A stretch of 15,168 nt of DNA from Croceibacterium_B sp035470785. Lineage in GTDB: Bacteria; Pseudomonadota; Alphaproteobacteria; Sphingomonadales; Sphingomonadaceae. Below, piece by piece: positions 1 to 5,194 of this stretch. The notes under the pieces are model-generated. The model ran no database searches. It worked only from the letters and a program-made list of their open reading frames with translations, and had not been told where the DNA came from. The position numbers and the translations under genes were made by a program. Each line of letters opens with the position of its first letter. Positions within the stretch are counted from its first letter, which is position 1. Where the stretch lies: the NCBI GenBank assembly GCA_035470785.1, contig DATIQN010000002.1, forward strand, positions 1 to 15,168, in the 5' to 3' direction.

Positions 1-40
1 TGGGGTTGCGCCACGGCGTAAGCAAGGCGCGCTCAGAGCG

Positions 41-157
41 TTATGTCTTTTCGGATTTGGCGGGCTGCGCAGCCTTCCGGCGACCGATATTTCGTTTCAG
101 CGCCGCAGCAAGGCGTTCGGACCGCGAAGACGGCTTAGGCGGCTGTTTTTCGCGCAT
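41..157 (-). CDS. Small basic protein (38 aa), paralogue of the protein at 324-467
   Basis: Function unknown. Reading the minus strand from the ATG at 155-157 gives 38 residues ending at a TAA at 41-43. The protein is rich in Lys and Arg. Its core, SERLAAALKRNIGRRKA (about residues 13-29), closely matches EERLAAKLRENLRRRKA in the plus-strand protein at 324-467, and both have a KPS motif just before it. Two independent ORFs sharing this core is the main evidence that it is a real gene. The core is probably one amphipathic basic helix; there is no signal peptide or membrane segment. The start codon lies 18 nt beyond the tRNA-Thr 3' end, so the gene may be expressed from the tRNA transcript. No good Shine-Dalgarno is visible. 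I do not recognise a named family, and no function is proposed. Confidence 0.6.
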   Translation of the reverse strand: MREKQPPKPSSRSERLAAALKRNIGRRKAAQPAKSEKT

Positions 158-175
158 AGCTGACCCAGCAAAAAC

Positions 176-250
176 TGGTGCCACGGGAGAGGATTGAACT
201 CTCGACCTCACCCTTACCAAGGGTGCGCTCTACCACTGAGCTACAGCAGC
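176..250 (-). tRNA. tRNA-Thr (anticodon GGU)
   Basis: The minus strand folds as a 75-nt cloverleaf with CCA encoded at its 3' end (176-178). The D stem GCTC/GAGC, anticodon stem CACCC/GGGTG with loop TTGGTAA, and T stem GAGAG/CTCTC with loop TTCAATC are all perfectly paired. The anticodon GGT reads ACC/ACU threonine codons. The identity elements known for tRNA-Thr (G1-C72, C2-G71, anticodon bases) are present. The acceptor stem is odd: GCTGCTG against CCGTGGC gives two G-U type pairs at positions 3 and 4 and a U x C mismatch at position 6. A promoter-like element lies just upstream, at 268-295. Confidence 0.93.
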
Positions 251-267
251 TTACCGGGAACGGCGGC

Positions 268-295
268 GCCTTAGCTGGCACCGCCTGCTTGTCAA
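268..295 (-). promoter_or_regulatory. Candidate sigma70-type promoter of tRNA-Thr
   Basis: On the minus strand a perfect TTGACA (plus positions 290-295) is followed after 16 nt by TAAGGC (268-273), a weak -10. The predicted transcript would start about 10 nt before the mature tRNA 5' end at 250. The -35 and the spacing are good but the -10 is poor. The element also lies just upstream of the divergent small gene at 324. Confidence 0.4.
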
Positions 296-323
296 GCACG
301 GGCGGCTGCGGCAGGCAAGCCGC

Positions 324-467
324 ATGAGTGCCGCCGACGATAAGCCCAGCCGCGAGGAACGCCTCGCCGCCAAGCTGCGCGAGAACCTGCGCCGGCGGAA
401 GGCGCAGGCGCGAGCGCTGGACGGCGGCGAGAAGCCAAGTCTTCCCAAAAAGGACCCGACTGGCTAG
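324..467 (+). CDS. Small basic protein (47 aa) upstream of gpmA, paralogue of the protein at 41-157
   Basis: Function unknown. The ATG at 324 opens a 47-residue frame ending with TAG at 465-467. Residues 10-26 (REERLAAKLRENLRRRKA region) form a strongly basic, probably helical core shared with the 38-aa protein encoded at 41-157 on the other strand. The rest is a polar acidic N-terminus (SAADDKPS) and a Gly/Pro/Lys-rich tail. No signal peptide, membrane segment or Cys is present, so it is probably cytosolic. It ends 34 nt before the gpmA start and may be the first gene of the gpmA transcript. My impression is that small RLAA-x-L-x-x-N-L-x-RRKAQ proteins recur in sphingomonad genomes as unnamed hypotheticals; that is memory, not a search result. 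Confidence 0.65.
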   Translation: MSAADDKPSREERLAAKLRENLRRRKAQARALDGGEKPSLPKKDPTG

Positions 468-488
468 GGCGTGGCGCTCCCATCCCGC

Positions 489-493
489 AGGAG
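489..493 (+). promoter_or_regulatory. Shine-Dalgarno supporting the TTG start of gpmA
   Basis: AGGAG lies 8 nt before the TTG at 502. The open frame extends upstream to 328, but that extension reads the small gene out of frame and does not resemble phosphoglycerate mutase. This site therefore decides the start. Confidence 0.7.
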
Positions 494-501
494 CGCTTCC
501 C

Positions 502-1188
502 TTGCCCACCCTGATCCTTGTCCGCCACGGCCAGAGCCAGTGGAACCTGGAGAACCGCTTCACCGGCTGGTGGGACGTCGACCTGACCGAGAAGGGCATC
601 GTCGAGGCGATCGCCGCGGGCGCGCTGCTGGCGCACAAGGGCCTGCTGCCCGAGGTCGCCTTCACCTCAGTCCAGCTGCGCGCGATAAAGACCCTGCACC
701 TCGCGCTCGAAGCGTGCGGGCGGCTGTGGATTCCGGAGAGTAAGGACTGGCGGCTCAACGAGCGGCACTATGGCGGCCTCACCGGCCTCAACAAGGCTGA
801 GACCGCCGAGAAGCATGGCGAGGATCAGGTGCATCTCTGGCGCCGTAGCTTCGATGTGCCGCCGCCCGAGCTTGAGCCGGGCAGCAAGTTCGATCTCGGC
901 CAGGACGCGCGCTACGCCGGCATTCCGATCCCGCGCACCGAGAGCCTCAAGCTGACAATCGAGCGTGTGCTGCCCTACTGGGAAAGCGACATCCGCCGGG
1001 TGCTGGCGAGCGGCAAGACCGTGCTGGTCTCCGCGCACGGCAATTCGTTGCGCGCGCTGGTCAAGCACCTCTCGGGAATCTCCGACGCGGACATCGCCGC
1101 GCTGGAGATTCCCACCGGTGAGCCGATCGTCTACGACTTCGACGACGCCATGAAGCCGGGCGAGCGCCACTACCTGAAGGAGCGCTGA
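502..1188 (+). CDS. gpmA: 2,3-bisphosphoglycerate-dependent phosphoglycerate mutase
   Basis: Interconverts 3- and 2-phosphoglycerate in cytosolic glycolysis/gluconeogenesis through a phosphohistidine intermediate. With the TTG start the protein is 228 residues, a little shorter than E. coli GpmA (250) and typical of the short alphaproteobacterial form. The phosphoacceptor motif LVRHGQSQWN is at residues 6-15 (His9). WRLNERHYGGL around 83-93 carries the catalytic Glu87, LNKAETAEKHG follows, and VSAHGNSLRAL around 176-186 carries the second catalytic His179. The TTG start is chosen because it gives the canonical N-terminus (MPTLILVRHG) and has a good AGGAG 8 nt upstream. purE begins 1 nt after the stop, so the two are almost certainly co-transcribed. 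Confidence 0.95.
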   Translation: MPTLILVRHGQSQWNLENRFTGWWDVDLTEKGIVEAIAAGALLAHKGLLPEVAFTSVQLRAIKTLHLALEACGRLWIPESKDWRLNERHYGGLTGLNKAETAEKHGEDQVHLWRRSFDVPPPELEPGSKFDLGQDARYAGIPIPRTESLKLTIERVLPYWESDIRRVLASGKTVLVSAHGNSLRALVKHLSGISDADIAALEIPTGEPIVYDFDDAMKPGERHYLKER

Positions 1189-1189
1189 G

Positions 1190-1675
1190 ATGGGGGCCGC
1201 CGTAGCCATAGTGATGGGCAGCCAGTCCGACTGGCCGACGATGCGCTGCGCCGCCGACGCGCTCGACAAGCTCGGCGTGGCTTACGATGCCCGTATTGTT
1301 TCCGCCCACCGCACTCCGGACCGGCTGGCGCAGTTCGCCAAGAGCGCGGCGGACGAGGGTTTCAAGGTCATTATCGCCGGGGCCGGCGGGGCAGCGCACC
1401 TGCCCGGCATGGTCGCTTCGATGACCCACCTGCCGGTGCTTGGCGTGCCGATCGAATCGCGCGCGCTCAAGGGACAGGACAGTCTGCTGTCGATCGTGCA
1501 GATGCCCGCCGGGATCCCTGTCGGCACGCTCGCGATCGGCGAGGCGGGAGCAACCAACGCCGGGCTGCTCGCAGCGGCGATCCTCGCGACTGGCGATCCC
1601 GACCTCGCCGAACGGCTCAAGGCGTTCCGCGCAGCGCAGACTGCTTCGGTTGCCGAAACGCCGTCCGACGAATGA
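1190..1675 (+). CDS. purE: N5-carboxyaminoimidazole ribonucleotide mutase (PurE, class I)
   Basis: Converts N5-CAIR to CAIR in de novo purine synthesis, acting after PurK. The 161-residue length fits class I PurE, a small homo-octameric enzyme. Visible signatures are VMGSQSDWPTM (residues 8-18), which binds the nucleotide phosphate, SAHRTP (38-43, His40 being the conserved catalytic histidine), AGAGGAAHLPGMVAS, and LPVLGVPIESRALKGQDSLL. The start is ATG at 1190, one nt after the gpmA stop, with an AAGGAG Shine-Dalgarno inside the gpmA 3' end. Its TGA overlaps the purK ATG (ATGA). Presence of PurK next door confirms the two-step bacterial route rather than the one-step class II enzyme. Confidence 0.97.
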   Translation: MGAAVAIVMGSQSDWPTMRCAADALDKLGVAYDARIVSAHRTPDRLAQFAKSAADEGFKVIIAGAGGAAHLPGMVASMTHLPVLGVPIESRALKGQDSLLSIVQMPAGIPVGTLAIGEAGATNAGLLAAAILATGDPDLAERLKAFRAAQTASVAETPSDE

Positions 1676-2727
1676 TTCCTCCCGGCAGCACCATCGGCAT
1701 ACTCGGCGGCGGCCAGCTCGGGCGCATGCTCGCGATCGCCGCGGCGCAGCTTGGCTACCGCTGCCACGCCTACGATCCCAACGAGGACAGCGGGGCCGCC
1801 GAAGTCTGTGCCGCGTTCACCTGCGCGCCGTGGTTCGACCGCAACGCGCTCGGCCTGTTCGCCGCCGAATGCGACGTGATCACTTACGAGTTCGAGAACG
1901 TCCCCGCGGGCCCGCTGGCGATCATCCCCCCGGGCAAGCTGCATCCCTCCGCGCAGGCGCTCGAGGTCGCGCAGGACCGGTTGCACGAAAAGGGCTTCGC
2001 CGAGAATTGCGGCGGCCGCCCGGCCCCCTATGCGTCGGTCGATTCCCTCGACGAACTCGCCCTCGCGGTCGAGCGGGTCGGCGCACCCGGCATCCTCAAG
2101 ACGCGGCGGCAGGGCTACGACGGCAAGGGCCAGTGGCGCATCGATAGCGAGCGCGAGGTCGAATCGCTGCGGTTGCCCGGCAGCGACCTCATCTACGAAG
2201 GCTTCGTCCACTTCACGGCCGAGTTCTCGGTAATCCTAGTGCGCGGCGCGGACGGCGAAGTGCGCTTCTGGGACAGCCCCTGGAATGCGCACAAGAACGG
2301 CATCCTCGCGACCTCGACGCTACCCGCGCCACCTGCGGTGGTCGAGCAAGTCCCCGCCGCGCGCCAAATCGCCGGGCGGATCGCCGAGGCGCTCGGGTAT
2401 GTGGGGGTCATGACCTGCGAATTCTTTGCCACAGCCGCAGGGCCGGTGTTCAATGAAATCGCCCCGCGTGTGCACAACTCGGGCCACTGGACGATCGAGG
2501 GCGCCGAGACGAGCCAGTTCGAGAACCACGTCCGCGCGATCTGCGGGCTGCCGCTCGGCGACACGCGCACGGTCGCCCCGCGCGTGGCGATGGAGAACCT
2601 GATCGGCCGCGACGTCGAGCGTGCGGCGCAGATCCTCACCGAACCTGGCGCGCACTTGCACCTCTACGGCAAGGCCGAGGCCCGCGACGGGCGCAAGATG
2701 GGGCATGTGACAAGGATCGGTCGGTGA
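1672..2727 (+). CDS. purK: N5-carboxyaminoimidazole ribonucleotide synthase (PurK)
   Basis: ATP- and bicarbonate-dependent carboxylation of AIR to N5-CAIR, feeding PurE. It has 351 residues, close to E. coli PurK (355). It is an ATP-grasp protein: an N-terminal GILGGGQLGRML pre-ATP-grasp motif (about 8-19), DVITYEFENVP near residue 70, the ATP-binding GILKTRRQGYDGKGQW at about 140-155 (Lys143, Gly-rich loop to Gly153), and the late ATP-grasp segment FNEIAPRVHNSGHWTIEGA that carries the metal ligands. The start overlaps the purE stop by 4 nt and the end overlaps the folA GTG by 4 nt, so translation is likely coupled on both sides. No truncation or frameshift is seen. Confidence 0.96.
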   Translation: MIPPGSTIGILGGGQLGRMLAIAAAQLGYRCHAYDPNEDSGAAEVCAAFTCAPWFDRNALGLFAAECDVITYEFENVPAGPLAIIPPGKLHPSAQALEVAQDRLHEKGFAENCGGRPAPYASVDSLDELALAVERVGAPGILKTRRQGYDGKGQWRIDSEREVESLRLPGSDLIYEGFVHFTAEFSVILVRGADGEVRFWDSPWNAHKNGILATSTLPAPPAVVEQVPAARQIAGRIAEALGYVGVMTCEFFATAAGPVFNEIAPRVHNSGHWTIEGAETSQFENHVRAICGLPLGDTRTVAPRVAMENLIGRDVERAAQILTEPGAHLHLYGKAEARDGRKMGHVTRIGR

Positions 2728-3209
2728 GCAAACCGCGCGAGGTGGTGTTCGTCGTCGCCCGCGCCGACGACGGCACGATCGCCAAGCACGGCGACGTGCC
2801 CTGGCGGATCAAGGAAGACCTTCAGCGCTTCGTCGCCCACACCCAGGGCATGCCGATGATCATGGGCCGCAAGACCTTCGAGAGCTTGCCCGGCCTGCTC
2901 TCGGGCCGCCGCCACATCGTGCTGACCCGCGATCCCGCGTGGTCGGCCGAGGGTGCGGAAGTCGTGCATTCGGTCGAGGACGCATTGGCGCTCGCCGGCG
3001 AGGGCGACATCACGGTGATCGGCGGGGTCGAGGTGTTCGACCTGTTCATGCCGCTGGCCACACGCATCGAGCTGACCGAGATCCACGAGGACACCGGCGG
3101 CGAGACGATCATGACCTACCCCGGCAGCGACTGGATCGAGACCGCGCGCGAGGAGCGAGCCGCGGGCCGTTGGCCGGCGCACAGCTTCGTTACGCTTGCG
3201 CGCCGATGA
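2724..3209 (+). CDS. folA: Dihydrofolate reductase
   Basis: NADPH-dependent reduction of dihydrofolate to tetrahydrofolate, the carrier used by purine and thymidylate synthesis. It has 161 residues, the usual bacterial size. The GDVPWRIKEDLQRF segment (23-36) holds the substrate-binding acidic residue Asp32. PMIMGRKTFESLPG (44-57) and RRHIVLTR (62-69) are the NADPH-binding strands, and TVIGGVEVF carries the Gly100-Gly101 pair. The GTG start at 2724 overlaps the purK stop in a GTGA, and the stop overlaps the ribF ATG in an ATGA. The usual AxNxxIGxxG N-terminal region is here VARADDGTIAKHG, somewhat divergent but in register. No sequence sign distinguishes it as a trimethoprim-resistant type. 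Confidence 0.95.
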   Translation: MSKPREVVFVVARADDGTIAKHGDVPWRIKEDLQRFVAHTQGMPMIMGRKTFESLPGLLSGRRHIVLTRDPAWSAEGAEVVHSVEDALALAGEGDITVIGGVEVFDLFMPLATRIELTEIHEDTGGETIMTYPGSDWIETAREERAAGRWPAHSFVTLARR

Positions 3210-4129
3210 TCCGCCTCGACCACCGCCAGCCCATTCCTGAGAGCTTGCGCGGCGCGATCGTCGCGCTGGGCAATTTCGACGGTTTCCATCTCGGCCACCA
3301 GGCGGTCGTCGGCGAAGCGGTCGAATGGGCGATGGAGCAGGGCCGCCCGGCGATCGTCGCCACCTTCGATCCGCACCCGGTCCGCCATTTCGCGCCGCAT
3401 GTGCCGCCATTCCGGCTGACCACGCTCGAGCAGCGCGAGGAGTTGTTCGCCGCCGCCGGGGCCGATGCGACGCTGGTGTTCCATTTCGACGCCGCGCTGG
3501 CCGGGACAACGGCCGAGGATTTCGTCATCCACCTGCTCGGCGAGCGTATCGGCGCGCGGGGCGTGGTCACCGGCGAAGACTTCACATTCGGCAAGGGCCG
3601 CGGCGGCAATCTCGAAGTCTTGCGCGAGACCGGGGCTCGTGTGGACATCGAGACCCGCGCGGTCGGCCCGGTGATGGACCAGGGCCGCCCGGTCTCGTCG
3701 AGCCGCATCCGCGACGCGCTCAAGGCCGGCGATTGCGAAGAGGCCGCGCGCCTGCTGACGCGCCCGTTCGCGATCCGTGGGGAAGTGATCCACGGCGACA
3801 AGCGCGGTCGCGAGATCGGCTATGCGACCGCGAACATGGAACTCGGCCTCTACCTGCGCCCGCGCTTCGGGATCTACGCGGTGACTGGGCGGGTGCTGAC
3901 GAGTGGCCAAATGCTCAAGGGCGCCGCCAGCCTCGGCATTCGCCCGACCTTCGAGCCGCCGAAGGAGCTTCTTGAGCCGTATTTCTTCGATTTCGAGGGC
4001 GACCTCTACGGCGAGACCATCGAGGTAGCGCTAATTCGTTTCCTGCGCCCCGAGATGAAGTTTGACACGCTGAAGGAACTGCAAGATCAAATGGCTAGGG
4101 ATTGCGAGGAGGCACGGGGGGCTCTCTAG
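3206..4129 (+). CDS. ribF: Bifunctional riboflavin kinase / FAD synthetase
   Basis: Phosphorylates riboflavin to FMN and adenylylates FMN to FAD in the cytosol. It has 307 residues, standard for RibF. The N-terminal FMN adenylyltransferase module shows LGNFDGFHLGHQ (residues 21-32; nucleotidyltransferase HxGH-type motif His28-His31), ATFDPHPVRHF, GEDFTFGKGRGGN and SSSRIRDAL. The C-terminal flavokinase module shows GEVIHGDKRGREIGYATAN, with the conserved Gly-x-x-Thr-Ala-Asn, then SLGIRPTFE and the acidic FDFEGDLYGE strand. The open frame extends upstream to 2939 inside folA, but the ATG at 3206 overlapping the folA stop (ATGA) gives the family N-terminus. No FMN riboswitch is visible upstream, as expected for an internal operon gene. 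Confidence 0.96.
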   Translation: MIRLDHRQPIPESLRGAIVALGNFDGFHLGHQAVVGEAVEWAMEQGRPAIVATFDPHPVRHFAPHVPPFRLTTLEQREELFAAAGADATLVFHFDAALAGTTAEDFVIHLLGERIGARGVVTGEDFTFGKGRGGNLEVLRETGARVDIETRAVGPVMDQGRPVSSSRIRDALKAGDCEEAARLLTRPFAIRGEVIHGDKRGREIGYATANMELGLYLRPRFGIYAVTGRVLTSGQMLKGAASLGIRPTFEPPKELLEPYFFDFEGDLYGETIEVALIRFLRPEMKFDTLKELQDQMARDCEEARGAL

Positions 4130-5181
4130 TGAAGCTTTGGCTGAACGGCGCCGGCGTGCTGCTGGCCGTGGGATTTCTGGCGCTCACCTTCATCGATGCC
4201 AGCTGGCTCGCGGCAAGCCCGACAGGGGCGATCGAGCTGATCGCGAATCGCGGGGTGGACCAGCCGATCGACCGGCACGGGTTGAAGCCGGGCGACTGCA
4301 CCGCGGCCCACATCGAAACTCCCTACCACCCGCTGATCGGCGACACGCTCGAATCGCTCGACCGCGCCAAGCGGCTCGGCGCGGCGCTGGTGGAACTCGA
4401 CGTTGCGCCGACAAAGGACGGGCATCTCGTCGTCTTCGGCGATGCGACGCTCGATTGCCGCACGAACGGCAAAGGCAAGACGAGCGACTACACGCTCGCG
4501 CAGATCAGGGCGCTCGATGCCGGGCATGGTTACACGGCGGATGGTGGCAAGACCTATCCGTTCCGCGGCAAGGCGGTCGGCCTGATTCCGAGCCTCGCCG
4601 ACTACTTACAGATGGCGGCGAACAAGCCGCTGCTGTTCCGTTTCACCACGCGCGATCCGGCGGATGCGGACCGGCTGGCGGCCGCGCTCAAGGCGGCGGG
4701 CCGTGACGTCGCGAGAATGGGTTACGGGTTCTATGGCAGCGTGGAGCAGGGACCGGTTGCACGGATCCGGCAGATCTATCCTTCCGCCTGGGTGTTCAGC
4801 GATGAAAGCGCCGGCAAATGCCACAATGCCTATGCGCTGGAGGGGTGGCTCGGCATCACGCCCGCCGCTTGCCGCAACGGCACCCTGGTGGTGCCGCTGA
4901 ACGATCAGTGGTCGGTCGCCGGCTGGCCCAACCGGACGATCGCCCGGATGCAGGCTGTTGGCGCGCACATCCTGATGACGGGCCCGCAGCGCGGTCGCGA
5001 TTCGAGGGGCCTCGATCTCCCCGAACAGCTCGGCGAGATTCCCTCGACCTTCACCGGTTACGTGCTCGTCGACGACATCTGGAACGTCGGCCCTGCGCTG
5101 TTCCCCTCGCTCGATCACCGCTCGCCCGATCAGCAGGAAGCTGCCGACAGGGGACTGGCACGCCGCCGAGGAATGCCTTAA
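4129..5181 (+). CDS. Membrane-anchored GDPD-like protein with degenerate active site
   Basis: This is a 350-residue protein with the fold signature of glycerophosphodiester phosphodiesterases, which cleave glycerophosphodiesters to glycerol-3-phosphate. Residues about 6-22 are hydrophobic (signal anchor), placing the domain in the periplasm. The metal-binding ELDV-like pair is kept (Glu89, Asp91 in VELDVAPTKDG). The two catalytic histidines are not: the usual AHRG is IANRG (Asn40-Arg41) and the usual H-D is FGD (Gly104-Asp105). The usual PEN is IGD (71-72), and the later E-x-K strand reads FRFTT (Arg171, Thr173). Four cysteines (57, 110, 231, 248) could form disulfides. Start: GTG at 4129, sharing one base with the ribF TAG; a TTG at 4102 is possible but lies within ribF. 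It is likely a pseudoenzyme or altered enzyme, so I call the fold and not the activity. Confidence 0.8.
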   Translation: MKLWLNGAGVLLAVGFLALTFIDASWLAASPTGAIELIANRGVDQPIDRHGLKPGDCTAAHIETPYHPLIGDTLESLDRAKRLGAALVELDVAPTKDGHLVVFGDATLDCRTNGKGKTSDYTLAQIRALDAGHGYTADGGKTYPFRGKAVGLIPSLADYLQMAANKPLLFRFTTRDPADADRLAAALKAAGRDVARMGYGFYGSVEQGPVARIRQIYPSAWVFSDESAGKCHNAYALEGWLGITPAACRNGTLVVPLNDQWSVAGWPNRTIARMQAVGAHILMTGPQRGRDSRGLDLPEQLGEIPSTFTGYVLVDDIWNVGPALFPSLDHRSPDQQEAADRGLARRRGMP

Positions 5182-5194
5182 GCGCCGCCGCGCC

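Noticed and set aside
88..100. TATTTCGTTTCAG occurs both here and at 14319-14331
   Set aside because: One or two shared 13-mers are expected by chance in 15 kb. One copy lies inside a coding frame, so a shared operator is not supported.
165..178. CCAG-N6-CTGG hairpin with a T-run on the minus strand, right at the tRNA 3' end
   Set aside because: The stem is only 4 bp, it includes the CCA, and the T-run is in the loop, not after the stem, so it is not a terminator.
135..758. A 207-codon minus-strand frame covering the tRNA and the gpmA start
   Set aside because: It reads through the tRNA-Thr gene and against gpmA; its sequence is Arg/Ala/Ser-rich with no motif.
3190..3206. FMN riboswitch upstream of ribF
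   Set aside because: There is no intergenic space; ribF starts inside the folA stop codon, and no conserved RFN-type stems are seen nearby.
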